64,000 nucleotides of DNA from Akkermansiaceae bacterium (GTDB lineage Bacteria; Verrucomicrobiota; Verrucomicrobiia; Verrucomicrobiales; Akkermansiaceae): positions 890,782 to 954,781 of the forward strand of contig JACKQB010000001.1 in assembly GCA_024233115.1 (NCBI GenBank). Direction: 5' to 3'. Below are positions 36,727-44,345 of this stretch, piece by piece. A program made the position numbers and the translations under genes. Within the stretch, counting starts at the first letter, position 1. Every line of letters starts with the position of its first letter. The notes under the pieces were generated by a model that searched no databases, was not told the origin of the DNA, and worked only from the letters and a program-made list of their open reading frames with translations.

Positions 36727-36866
36727 ACCGCGAAATATGCAAAATACGCAGAATTTTCATATCCTGATACCTTACACAGAGCGACTCTCAATGAGAGTTT
36801 CGGTAAGGTCTGTAGAAATGCACCTGAAAACATCCTCTTTTTCGCGTATTTGGCGTATTTCGCGGT
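36727..36866. repeat. nested inverted-repeat element upstream of tRNA-Ser
   Basis: The 359-base stretch without a gene (36612-36970) holds a 140-base nested structure. The outer arms at 36727-36749 and 36844-36866 match in 21 of 23 positions when inverted. Each arm is itself made of near-repeated GCGAAATA/CAAATAC-like words. Inside them ACCTTAC (36769-36775) pairs with GTAAGGT (36803-36809), and at the apex ACTCTC (36784-36789) pairs with GAGAGT (36793-36798). It could be a transposon-like miniature element or a structured RNA. No gene is seen in the rest of the stretch. Confidence 0.8.
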
Positions 36867-36970
36867 AAAAAACCCCGAGCTTGATCGCCCTGGCGAAAAG
36901 GTTGGGAAAAAAGGTTTGCCATCGAAGAAATTGCTCGCTAGCTTCCGCCCGCATCCCCACAGGATCTACT

Positions 36971-37060
36971 GGACAGGTGGCAGAGTGGTCGAATGCGCAC
37001 GCTTGGAAAGCGTGTGAGGCAGCAATGTCTCCGCGGGTTCGAATCCCGCCCTGTCCGCCA
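36971..37060 (+). tRNA. tRNA-Ser(GGA)
   Basis: The acceptor stem GGACAGG (36971-36977) pairs with CCTGTCC (37050-37056), followed by discriminator G and an encoded CCA (37058-37060). The anticodon stem CACGC/GCGTG encloses the loop TTGGAAA, giving anticodon GGA (serine). A long variable arm and the T-loop GGTTCGAATCC are present, as expected of a class II serine tRNA. The phage integrase gene begins 117 bases downstream, marking this tRNA as the attachment site. Confidence 0.96.
37031..37060. other. probable prophage attachment site (attL) in the tRNA-Ser 3' end
   Basis: Tyrosine-recombinase phages commonly integrate into the 3' part of tRNA genes and restore it. Here the T-arm and acceptor 3' end adjoin the integrase gene, and all phage genes lie on the far side. 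The core sequence cannot be delimited because the right junction lies outside the window. Confidence 0.55.
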
Positions 37061-37130
37061 TCTGTCAACGGCACTCCTATAAGTGCCTCAAAATCAAAGA
37101 CAAACGCCCCCTCTGGGGAATCTGCGACAG

Positions 37131-37151
37131 GAATTCCAGAAAGAATTCCAG
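37131..37151. repeat. direct repeat between attL and the integrase gene
   Basis: GAATTCCAG occurs at 37131-37139 and 37143-37151, a 12-base period. Its place between the attachment site and int suits an arm-type binding site for integrase or excisionase, but that is inference. Confidence 0.5.
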
Positions 37152-37177
37152 CACAATTGACACGAAAACCGGGTCGT

Positions 37178-38467
37178 ATGGCCCGTAAACGAAAGCGTCG
37201 CAACAGTATCGTGGAGATCGGAACAGGTCCCGCGAGAGTCAAAATCTACACCGTCAATCGCAAGGATGGCTATCCGATGTTCTCGCTCTACTGGAAGGAG
37301 GGCGGACAGCGAAGGGCCAAACATCTCGCCTGCATGGAGGAGGCCAGACTGATTGCCCAGCAGATCAGTGTCCGGTTGGAGAACGGATTCGCCAGTGGGA
37401 CTGAAGCGACCAAGCGAAACCTGGAACTGCTCCGCCACTGCGAGAAAGTCGCCAGCCAGTTCGGTGTAAGTCTCACTGCCGCGATGGACGAATGGGCCAG
37501 TGCCCGCAAGACCGCCGGGGATGAGATCGCGCTTTCGGATGCAGTCCGCTTCTACGCGGCCAATCGGTCGATCTTGACCGCTGTGAAGACAGTAGAGAAA
37601 GTGGTTGATGAGTTCGTCGAGTCTCGCCGTGTCAGTGGTGTAAGCGATGTATACGTCAGAAACTGCAACCTCAATCTCAAGCGGTTCAATAGACATATAA
37701 GCGGCAACATCGACGAGGTCACCGTCACAGACATCAACCGGTTCCTGTCCGGATTGGACGGACTCGGGCCGGTAAGCCGCAACGCGATCCGCCGCAACAT
37801 TGTGACCATGTTCCGCTTCGCCAAGAAGCAGGGATACCTCCACCCCGACCGGAAGACGGCCGCCGAGCAGAGCGAGTCGTTCAAAGTGCCGGACAAGGAG
37901 ATCGCCATTTTTACGCCTGAGGAGATGGAGAAGATCCTCATGAAGGCAAATGCCCGGATTCTTCCGCTCATCGCCATAGGTGGGTTTGCTGGAATCCGAA
38001 CGGCAGAGATCAGGCGATTACATTGGGAAGACATCAAGTGGGATCGCGGTTACATCGAGATTGCTGGCCGAAAAGCGAAGACGGCTGCCCGACGATTAGC
38101 GCCCCTCAGCGACAACCTCAAGACATGGCTGGCGCCGTGGCGAATGGAGTCGGGACCAATCATCACGATGGCCGACCCGTCCGGGGCGATGAGCGACACC
38201 GCCGTGAAGGCACAGATCCCCGGTGGATGGCGTCAGAACGCCCTCAGACACTCGTTTATTAGCTATCGGGTGGCAGAGACCGGAGATGTCGCCCGAACTT
38301 CTTTGGAGGCGGGCAACTCGCCGAAGCAGATATTCCGCCACTACAGGGAGATCGTGGACGAAGCCGCAGCCAAGGAGTGGTTCTCAATCACACCTCCGGA
38401 AGACTGGGAACCAAGCGAACTCTGTTGGAGTATCCGGGAGCGGATTCGTCGGAATCTACTTACGTAA
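37178..38467 (+). CDS. int: tyrosine-recombinase integrase
   Basis: The 429-residue protein integrates and excises the prophage. The core-binding domain lies around residues 110-225. The catalytic domain shows Arg in FAGIRTAEIRRLHWEDI, Lys in GRKAKTAARR, His-x-x-Arg (ALRHSFISYR) and the Tyr nucleophile in FRHYREIVDEA. The usual second His (GHS/GHT) is Asn here (EAGNSPKQI), a known tolerated variation. I start at MARKRKRRNS (37178); the same frame is open back through the tRNA gene to 36881, which cannot be the real start. Confidence 0.93.
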   Translation: MARKRKRRNSIVEIGTGPARVKIYTVNRKDGYPMFSLYWKEGGQRRAKHLACMEEARLIAQQISVRLENGFASGTEATKRNLELLRHCEKVASQFGVSLTAAMDEWASARKTAGDEIALSDAVRFYAANRSILTAVKTVEKVVDEFVESRRVSGVSDVYVRNCNLNLKRFNRHISGNIDEVTVTDINRFLSGLDGLGPVSRNAIRRNIVTMFRFAKKQGYLHPDRKTAAEQSESFKVPDKEIAIFTPEEMEKILMKANARILPLIAIGGFAGIRTAEIRRLHWEDIKWDRGYIEIAGRKAKTAARRLAPLSDNLKTWLAPWRMESGPIITMADPSGAMSDTAVKAQIPGGWRQNALRHSFISYRVAETGDVARTSLEAGNSPKQIFRHYREIVDEAAAKEWFSITPPEDWEPSELCWSIRERIRRNLLT

Positions 38468-38503
38468 GTAAATTTGATGCGTTGACAGTCACAACGGTGC
38501 GTT

Positions 38504-38707
38504 ATGAGTAACATAGAACCAACCCTGATAAAGAAGAAGGAACTCGCCAAGCGGTTATCCGTCAGCACTCGGACAATCGACAACTGGGTAGCGAAACGGA
38601 TCATTCCGTTTATCCGGATGGGGCCTCGATTCTACCTCTATGACTTCGATGCGGTACTCACCGCTATTCGTAAGCACTACGAGGTGGAACCGGTTTCCCG
38701 TTCCTGA
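38504..38707 (+). CDS. excisionase-like helix-turn-helix protein
   Basis: The 67-residue product has a MerR/excisionase-type HTH: KKELAKRLSVSTRTIDNWVA (residues ~11-30), followed by IIPFIRMGPRFYLYDFDAV, the wing. Size and position directly after int suggest the recombination directionality factor (Xis). A regulator role is the alternative. Confidence 0.85.
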   Translation: MSNIEPTLIKKKELAKRLSVSTRTIDNWVAKRIIPFIRMGPRFYLYDFDAVLTAIRKHYEVEPVSRS

Positions 38708-38715
38708 TCTATCAG

Positions 38716-38749
38716 ACGTAAAAATCCCGGATGGATACACCCATCCGGG
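38716..38749 (-). terminator. intrinsic terminator for the leftward phage transcript
   Basis: Stem CCCGGATGG (38726-38734) pairs with CCATCCGGG (38741-38749) around a 6-base loop. Read on the minus strand the stem is followed by ATTTTTACG, a T-run, so it ends the leftward late transcript. On the plus strand no T-run follows. Confidence 0.85.
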
Positions 38750-38779
38750 GACTTGCTGTGGCTCGCAGGCTCACGATCA

Positions 38780-38968
38780 CTAGCGGAAACTTTGGTTCAC
38801 CTTGCCGTCGTCCGCAATGTCTCCAATCCGGTTAATGGTATCCTTGAGGATCGATGCAGCCGCGAAGATAACTGCACCGACAGCCGGTTCGACGAAGGGG
38901 ATGGCGTTGAGGGCGGTAACGAATCCGGCGAGCTTGCCGACGTAGCTGAGAATCTTGAGTGCTTTCAT
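38780..38968 (-). CDS. small membrane-associated phage protein
   Basis: The 62-residue product (MKALKILSYVGKLAGFVTAL...) has one hydrophobic stretch (residues ~25-42, FVEPAVGAVIFAAASI) and a polar C-terminus (IGDIADDGKVNQSF). It is the most distal gene of the leftward transcript, just before the terminator. No family is recognised; a lysis accessory is possible from size and place. Confidence 0.6.
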   Translation of the reverse strand: MKALKILSYVGKLAGFVTALNAIPFVEPAVGAVIFAAASILKDTINRIGDIADDGKVNQSFR

Positions 38969-39073
38969 GGCGCCCCGGTAGTCATGTCAACAAAGGTGCC
39001 CGAGCAGGGTTTGTGCTTTCTTCAATTGCTGTATTGGAATAGGGTCCGCCCGGTAAGTATTCCCAGTATCAAC

Positions 39074-39613
39074 ATGTCCCAAGCCGCAGAGTTTTTCGCC
39101 CAGTCGATCCAGGATGCAGAGGTGCTCCTCGCTCACTTTGACCAAATGGAGCGGAAGTCTCCGGAGGATGGCGAGGTTCTGAAGCGTGCCGGTCTCGTCA
39201 TGGCGATGACGGCATGGGAGACTTACGTAGAGGACCGGCTTCACGAGGACGTGAGCGCCCGTTTGCAGGCATTTGATGGCAGCAGCGTTGGCAACTTCAT
39301 GCGTCGCAGACTTGATGAAGAGCTCAAGCGTCTCCATAACCCTGATACCGAGAAGACTAGGCGATTGTTCAGAGTGTTTCTTGATGTCGATGTGACGAAG
39401 GGGTGGAAGTGGGATAACTTTCAGCCAGCGGATGCGAAGAAGGCGCTTAACCGCTATCTGTCCATCCGAGGTGATGTCGTCCATCGTGCCAAAGATAACG
39501 ACTCGCCGCATCCAGTGAAGCGGCCGGATTTGGATAAGGCGATACGCTTTTTGAAGGGATTGGTAGGCGCGATGGATAGTTTCTTGGACAACGCTCAATC
39601 ATCGTCGTCTTAG
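39074..39613 (+). CDS. HEPN-domain protein, candidate RNase (prophage cargo)
   Basis: The 179-residue, mostly helical product begins MSQAAEFFAQSIQDAEVLLA. MAMTAWETYVEDRLHEDV near residue 45 and a C-terminal RGDVVH (Arg-x4-His, in YLSIRGDVVHRAKD near residue 140) fit the HEPN superfamily, RiboL-PSP/MAE-like type, whose members are often RNases in defence or toxin systems. The gene reads rightward, opposite to the virion operon that flanks it, the typical place for a lysogenic-conversion gene. I chose the ATG at 39074 because the frame upstream crosses the previous gene. Confidence 0.75.
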   Translation: MSQAAEFFAQSIQDAEVLLAHFDQMERKSPEDGEVLKRAGLVMAMTAWETYVEDRLHEDVSARLQAFDGSSVGNFMRRRLDEELKRLHNPDTEKTRRLFRVFLDVDVTKGWKWDNFQPADAKKALNRYLSIRGDVVHRAKDNDSPHPVKRPDLDKAIRFLKGLVGAMDSFLDNAQSSSS

Positions 39614-39853
39614 CTTTCGGATTATCGCGATGAGCGACAGGATGCCGACAGCCAGACCTACAACAAGCGAGGCGATCCGTAAGTGCCATTCGATTTGCTC
39701 TTGAAAGGACGTAATGACTCCGATCACCGGGGACACGGTGCCGAGAATACCCCGGAACAGAAACTCAATATCGATGGGTGTGCGCATGATTCGGTGAGGG
39801 GTGTCAATCACCCGCAGGTTGATATGGACCTTCTCCAACTGTGACAGTGCCAT
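39599..39853 (-). CDS. small membrane protein, possible holin
   Basis: The 84-residue product has two hydrophobic segments (IEFLFRGILGTVSPVIGVI, residues ~28-46, and LRIASLVVGLAVGILSLIAI, ~58-77) and ends in a basic tail IRKLRRR. Two membrane spans, small size and a charged C-terminus suit a class II holin, but the endolysin gene lies 16 kb away. The 3' end overlaps that of the HEPN gene by 15 bases, and the 5' end overlaps the next upstream gene. Confidence 0.65.
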   Translation of the reverse strand: MALSQLEKVHINLRVIDTPHRIMRTPIDIEFLFRGILGTVSPVIGVITSFQEQIEWHLRIASLVVGLAVGILSLIAIIRKLRRR

Positions 39854-40184
39854 CGGGGTTCATTGTGAACTCGTGGGTTGGGAGTTGGAGGTCGGACTCC
39901 ACCTCGTCCAGGGCGGCAACGGCAGCGATCACCTGCGTCAGCGCCCCGTGAGCTTGGAAAATGCGTGCCGCGTCGATCCCGAGGGCGTCGACAGCCTGTT
40001 GGGGCGTGAGTCTCGGGTGATTCCAGATGCGTTTGATCCCCTGCTTCTGGATTTGGCACAGTCTGCGGTATCCTTCACGGGCATCGGAGAGGACGGCAGA
40101 TCGCAGGATCGCAGCCTCACGCTCGATGCTGCGCTCGGGTGCGTCCGTGGCTTTCGGTAGGGAGAAAATGGGTTGGTTGCTCAT
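39804..40184 (-). CDS. phage protein of unknown function
   Basis: The 126-residue product starts MSNQPIFSLPKATDAPERSI. The segment KRIWNHPRLTPQQAVDALGI then FQAHGALTQVIAAV is a pattern I know from small phage genes next to tail-fibre genes, with no assigned role. It overlaps the upstream cytidylyltransferase fusion by 4 bases (ATGA) and the downstream membrane protein by 50 bases. Confidence 0.72.
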   Translation of the reverse strand: MSNQPIFSLPKATDAPERSIEREAAILRSAVLSDAREGYRRLCQIQKQGIKRIWNHPRLTPQQAVDALGIDAARIFQAHGALTQVIAAVAALDEVESDLQLPTHEFTMNPDGTVTVGEGPYQPAGD

Positions 40185-41314
40185 GGTTTTCGGTCGGTTC
40201 CTGATTGTTGAAGGAGGGCGATCTCACGCGAGACGCCGGGGTGATTGAACTGGTTGCGGGAAGAAGCTGCACGCACCGCAGGCGGACTGAAGCCGACCCG
40301 CGTCACCCGGCACCCAGTGCGGTGGAGAAGATTCGAGGCGATGGCACCTGTGGTCAGGTGATTGCTCAGGGGTTCGGTCACCCGACGGATTTCGACGTGC
40401 TTGCCGCAGATCACGGGGAGTTGGGATCGCAGCCAGTCGCCGGTCCCATTGTCGCGGACGATGACGAGTCGTGCCTTGGTAGCTACTTCACGCGTCGCGG
40501 GGGCGATACCGGTTTGTTGCATGTGCGGGTTGGCGATGAGGAAGAGGACATCCGCGCGGCCCCGGTCCCATCCGTGGCAATGGTTGATCCAGACAACGGG
40601 ACGGTCCTGTGGGATTGGTTGTCCATCCGAGCGAGCGACGAGCGTGACTTCGCCGTGTATGCCAGCGTTGCGCAGGGCGGCCATGCAGGTAGCCGCATCC
40701 GCTTCTGCCACCGGATTAGGGGCCGTGATGGTGCTGGAGGCGAGCACGCAGGCTTGCACATAGTCGTCCTCGGCATCGATTTGAAGCGAGTTGAGAAGGA
40801 TGTTAGGGACGGCGATAACCTCCGAGTAGTCTCCAACCTTGCGGGAAGGATAGACTGCCACACAGCCATCCCATAGCGTTTCGGTTCCGGTGTTTTCTCC
40901 GCCGACGACAAAGCGGTGAACGTCCCGGGTGCTGAGGATCGTAGAGTTTGGATGCGCCTCGGCCGCCTTCAGACATCGTTCGATGATTCGGTCTTCCCGG
41001 AACGGACTGGTCGGCTGGAGCAGGATGCATGGATGTTCGGAGTGTCCCGCCGCTTCGAGTGCGTGCCGGATCGTTTCGGCATGAGAACATTCGTCGGTGG
41101 CTAGTTCAGCCGGACGTTCGACCGCATGGCACCCAAGTGTCCGGGCGATCTGAAGGAGTTCTGGGATGTCGGTGGTAACGATTGTTTCCAGACCTGCTTC
41201 GAGCGCATGGTGGATTGACCATTCGGCCAGCGGACGGCCGTTTACCGGCAGCATGTTCTTTCCGGGAAGCCGCTTGCTTCCGGCGCGTGCGGTGATGACG
41301 GCGACTGGGTTCAT
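40181..41314 (-). CDS. CMP-sialate synthetase-like protein fused to a sialyltransferase-like domain
   Basis: Residues 1 to ~210 are a CMP-sugar synthetase: ITARAGSKRLPGKNMLPVNG is the nucleotide-binding signature of NeuA/NeuB-partner enzymes that activate nonulosonic acids. It is followed by ILLQPTSPFREDRIIERCL. The last ~150 residues look like a GT29-type sialyltransferase: VTLVARSDGQ...VVWIN followed by RADVLFLI (sialylmotif L-like), and LTTGAIASNLLHRTGCRVTR then VGFS (sialylmotif S-like). The second call is inference, moderate. The gene overlaps the tail-fibre gene by 4 bases (ATGA) and is the last clear product of the tail module. It may decorate the fibre or the host surface. The start is at 41314; the longer frame upstream lies within the fibre gene. 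Confidence 0.72.
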   Translation of the reverse strand: MNPVAVITARAGSKRLPGKNMLPVNGRPLAEWSIHHALEAGLETIVTTDIPELLQIARTLGCHAVERPAELATDECSHAETIRHALEAAGHSEHPCILLQPTSPFREDRIIERCLKAAEAHPNSTILSTRDVHRFVVGGENTGTETLWDGCVAVYPSRKVGDYSEVIAVPNILLNSLQIDAEDDYVQACVLASSTITAPNPVAEADAATCMAALRNAGIHGEVTLVARSDGQPIPQDRPVVWINHCHGWDRGRADVLFLIANPHMQQTGIAPATREVATKARLVIVRDNGTGDWLRSQLPVICGKHVEIRRVTEPLSNHLTTGAIASNLLHRTGCRVTRVGFSPPAVRAASSRNQFNHPGVSREIALLQQSGTDRKP

Positions 41315-42519
41315 GATAGCGGAAGGGTTGCGGTGCGCAGGGTGCCGTAGTCGTTGAGGAACACCGACAGCACGCCGGACGAGTAGCCGAACATCATCAT
41401 GCCCGGCGGCAGGGTTCCAGGCGTGTGGTTGAACACCGCACCACCTTGTGAGGCGGTAGGAGCCCCGCCGTGAAGATCTGTGACAGAGAACTGGAAGACG
41501 TTGTAGCCTGCCCATACGTGTGCACTCAGGCGCGGTCCGGAGCTTCCATTGGGAGCGATCTCAAGGCGTCCTGTGCCGTGAAGCGGGTCGCCTGTGACCG
41601 CGTCGCTGCCAATGGCGATGCAATGTGTGCCCTCGGTTCTCGCCCCGTATCCGATCGCCACTCCATGAGGCCATGCCGCAGCGTATTCACCAACCGCAAC
41701 CGCCTTTCCGTGACTGGCGGCCCCATATCCGATCGAGACACCTGCTCCGGATGCAAGGGCACCAACGATTGCAGCCGTGCCGTATCCGTTGGCAAGCTGG
41801 CCTATGGCAACGCCGTGGTTGGTCAGTTGGATTCCATCGCCAAAGGGGAGTCGTAAGGTGGGAATCAAACCTTGACCGTCAAGTTCGGCGTATCCATCGG
41901 CCACTCCTTTACGGATCGTCAGCTCGGCGCTGAGCGGAAGCTGTGCAACCGGGATTCGCGCCTCTGAATCAAGCGATGGATAACCGTCAGCGACCCCTTT
42001 GTGAGCAATCAGTTCGATCGCACCAGGCAGTGGGTAGGATGGTTCAGAGTCAGTGGGCACGCCCTCAGTACCGCGATTCACGTCGTTCTCGACCACAACC
42101 AGAAAGGTGCGGGTTGAGGTCGGCTCTGCCTCGCCTTCGCGCCAGGTGATTTCGCCCATGAGCGTGATTTCTGAGAGTTCAGAGCCGGCCGCAGAACCGA
42201 CCTGCATCGCAGAATCAAGTTCCACCGTGTTGAAACTGGGCGAACTTTGATAGAATGGGTTTTCAGCGCCAACTTCAGGCAACGTCCATACGGAACTGTG
42301 AACGAGATAGCTGACGTCATACCGGCCTCTGGGTTTCGCCCCAAAGCGCATCTCAAGGATTGAGGGGTCGCCGATTTCGGTTGCCGTCGTGCCATTGGTC
42401 AAGAAGGTCACATCAAGCCTCGCCGCGTCACCGCGCTTAAAGCGCAAGGAAGTGACCGGATTTCGGAATCCCGGACCCTCGATTAGTTGCAGAGTTTCCA
42501 AATCGACGTAGAGCCTCAC
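41311..42519 (-). CDS. tail fibre / receptor-binding protein with YadA-like head repeats
   Basis: The N-terminal ~150 residues form a strand-rich domain (LRFKRGDAARLDVTFLTNG). Two linker repeats follow: AHKGVADGYPSLDSEARIPV, then IRKGVADGYAELDGQGLIPT. From about residue 235 come YadA-head-like repeats (GVAIGQLANGYGT, GVSIGYGAASHGKAVAVGE, GVAIGYGARTEGTHCIAIGS), which form trimeric beta-rolls. The C-terminus is strand-rich. This layout suits a trimeric fibre that contacts the host. At 402 residues it is short. Confidence 0.8.
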   Translation of the reverse strand: MRLYVDLETLQLIEGPGFRNPVTSLRFKRGDAARLDVTFLTNGTTATEIGDPSILEMRFGAKPRGRYDVSYLVHSSVWTLPEVGAENPFYQSSPSFNTVELDSAMQVGSAAGSELSEITLMGEITWREGEAEPTSTRTFLVVVENDVNRGTEGVPTDSEPSYPLPGAIELIAHKGVADGYPSLDSEARIPVAQLPLSAELTIRKGVADGYAELDGQGLIPTLRLPFGDGIQLTNHGVAIGQLANGYGTAAIVGALASGAGVSIGYGAASHGKAVAVGEYAAAWPHGVAIGYGARTEGTHCIAIGSDAVTGDPLHGTGRLEIAPNGSSGPRLSAHVWAGYNVFQFSVTDLHGGAPTASQGGAVFNHTPGTLPPGMMMFGYSSGVLSVFLNDYGTLRTATLPLS

Positions 42520-42545
42520 GCACCCGTTGAGCTGTCAACCGGTTC

Positions 42546-44345
42546 TCATAGATAGGTCAGTCGATAACCTCCGAAGAATAGTGTGGAGCCGGATGTCGGA
42601 GGATCGAGCGAAGTTTCAGCCGTCCGGTTTCTGTCATCCGAGAATGTCACACCCATCTTCATCACAGATTGAGATAAGATCTTTCCATTGTTGTCTGGCC
42701 CGTCAAAGGCGACAACGAACCTGCCTTGCCACGTATGCTCGCCCTCCCACCGCTCTCGGGTGGTCGTGTCGACCACTTTTGAGCCGCCGGGAACGAATGC
42801 TGAGTAGGGAGGCTCTTCGGGTGTCCAATCGGTGCCATTTATAACTGCCGACCACTGGGTAACATTGCGTGGCTGTTGTAGTCCGGTGTCTGGATCGAAC
42901 TCCTCAATCCACTCACAGTCGTAGCTGCCGCTGAGATCTCCACCGCAAGTACCGCTGTCGAGTTCGACCGTGCCGGGACTCAAGTGCATCCTGGATGTTT
43001 TTTTGCGGTATCGCGATGTCCACGGTGAATCAAATTCCGGGAATCCCCATTTTATGCCACTGCGTTTTCGAATGAGACCGAGAAGGAGAAAATTGCCACA
43101 AGGGGTGGTTCCGATCCGGTTGCCGGGCCATTGCCCTTCGTTCAAGTCGGAAACCGTTTTCCATTCGTTATGCACTAACTTTTCAATCCTGACCACGCGG
43201 AGGTTCGCCCACTGTCCCGGGTCCGGGAATTCGTAGCTCACCTTCAAGGTCTGGGCATTTGTCGTTAGCACGTGTGTCGAGTAGGTGGACCATTGGGGTT
43301 GCTCTCCGCTCCATTCTTCGGAGCCTGCCTCAATGGTCACCCGGTATTGATGGCCTGTGCGACTGACGAGAGTCAGTTCATGTCCCTTGCCGTCACCGAT
43401 GTAGTTGAGAAGGTTGTCGATGTCCCAACCTGAGGCAGCGCTCAGGGGAGCGTCCTCCAGTTCTTCGCCCTCGTTGAATACGCCGAAGTCGTCCCGCCAG
43501 CCGGATACGGGCTCGGATAGCTCCACCTCCGCATAACCCTGACGGTAAATGTTGGGGCCAACCCGCATGTTGATGTCAGGATAGTAATTTTCCGATACCT
43601 CCCGGTGGACAATTGGCTCATTCTTGCGCCAAACTTTTTGCATCCATGCCGAGAAGTTGCCGTTCCAATACTCTCCCTCGTCGCCTGTCATTCCATAGGG
43701 GGTTCCTCCGAAAGTGGTCGGCAAGGCAAGCACATGACCGCCACCAACCGTCGCAAGGTAGCCGTCACTCTCGCTTTTGGTCGCTCCCTGGCCGATGTAG
43801 GAATACATTCCCATGCCTCCGCCAGTCGCTTCGCGAAAATCTTCGGATTGAGACAACCATTCCCCCAGTTTGCCTTCCAGCCATGCCTTTTCGATTGGCT
43901 CTGAAAGCGTGATCTCAACATGATCTGGAGGTTCATGGTCTGTGCTGCCTTGCGTTGCGGTAGTTGGAGAGTTTGGCCAGATGTTGCCTATGGTCGGTCG
44001 ACCGACCTCAATGGTTTCGACCTTCACTTGGTTGTTAGTGGTATCGAAAACGTAATCCCGCGTTCTTGATCCGTTCCACGGATCGTTTGCCTCGGAATCG
44101 AGGTCCACGGAAGTGAATACCCGGTAGGCGTCTGTGCCGCAGAATATCTCCTTGTCCTCCGGATCAACAAAGGGGCCGCTCGACTTGAACTGCTGATAAA
44201 AATAGTCGCCGTGAAAACCCCGTGTGCGCAGGTCGGCTGAACTTGCGGCCCTACTGAAAAAGGGAGTCAACGGAATCCGGAAAATTGCCTGCTTGAGCAA
44301 AATTCTATACGACCCCGGAACCAGATCTGTGGAGTAAAAAGTCAT
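42546..44345 (-). CDS. large virion (tail) protein of unknown function
   Basis: The 599-residue product starts MTFYSTDLVPGSYRILLKQA and is rich in Trp, Gly, Asp and beta-strand character (GHELTLVSRTGHQYRVTIEA; EWSGEQPQWSTYSTHVL). No signal peptide, membrane span or catalytic motif is seen. Position between the fibre gene and a smaller tail protein suggests a tail-tip or baseplate-hub component. Its start overlaps the stop of the upstream gene by one base (TAATG). Confidence 0.75.
   Translation of the reverse strand: MTFYSTDLVPGSYRILLKQAIFRIPLTPFFSRAASSADLRTRGFHGDYFYQQFKSSGPFVDPEDKEIFCGTDAYRVFTSVDLDSEANDPWNGSRTRDYVFDTTNNQVKVETIEVGRPTIGNIWPNSPTTATQGSTDHEPPDHVEITLSEPIEKAWLEGKLGEWLSQSEDFREATGGGMGMYSYIGQGATKSESDGYLATVGGGHVLALPTTFGGTPYGMTGDEGEYWNGNFSAWMQKVWRKNEPIVHREVSENYYPDINMRVGPNIYRQGYAEVELSEPVSGWRDDFGVFNEGEELEDAPLSAASGWDIDNLLNYIGDGKGHELTLVSRTGHQYRVTIEAGSEEWSGEQPQWSTYSTHVLTTNAQTLKVSYEFPDPGQWANLRVVRIEKLVHNEWKTVSDLNEGQWPGNRIGTTPCGNFLLLGLIRKRSGIKWGFPEFDSPWTSRYRKKTSRMHLSPGTVELDSGTCGGDLSGSYDCEWIEEFDPDTGLQQPRNVTQWSAVINGTDWTPEEPPYSAFVPGGSKVVDTTTRERWEGEHTWQGRFVVAFDGPDNNGKILSQSVMKMGVTFSDDRNRTAETSLDPPTSGSTLFFGGYRLTYL

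Noticed and set aside
36772..37242. 156-codon minus-strand open frame crossing tRNA-Ser
   Set aside because: Runs through the tRNA and inverted-repeat element; its sequence reflects repeat words, not a protein family.
40205..40876. 223-codon plus-strand open frame opposite the cytidylyltransferase fusion
   Set aside because: The minus-strand product has clear enzyme motifs and an ATGA overlap with its neighbour; the plus-strand frame has none.
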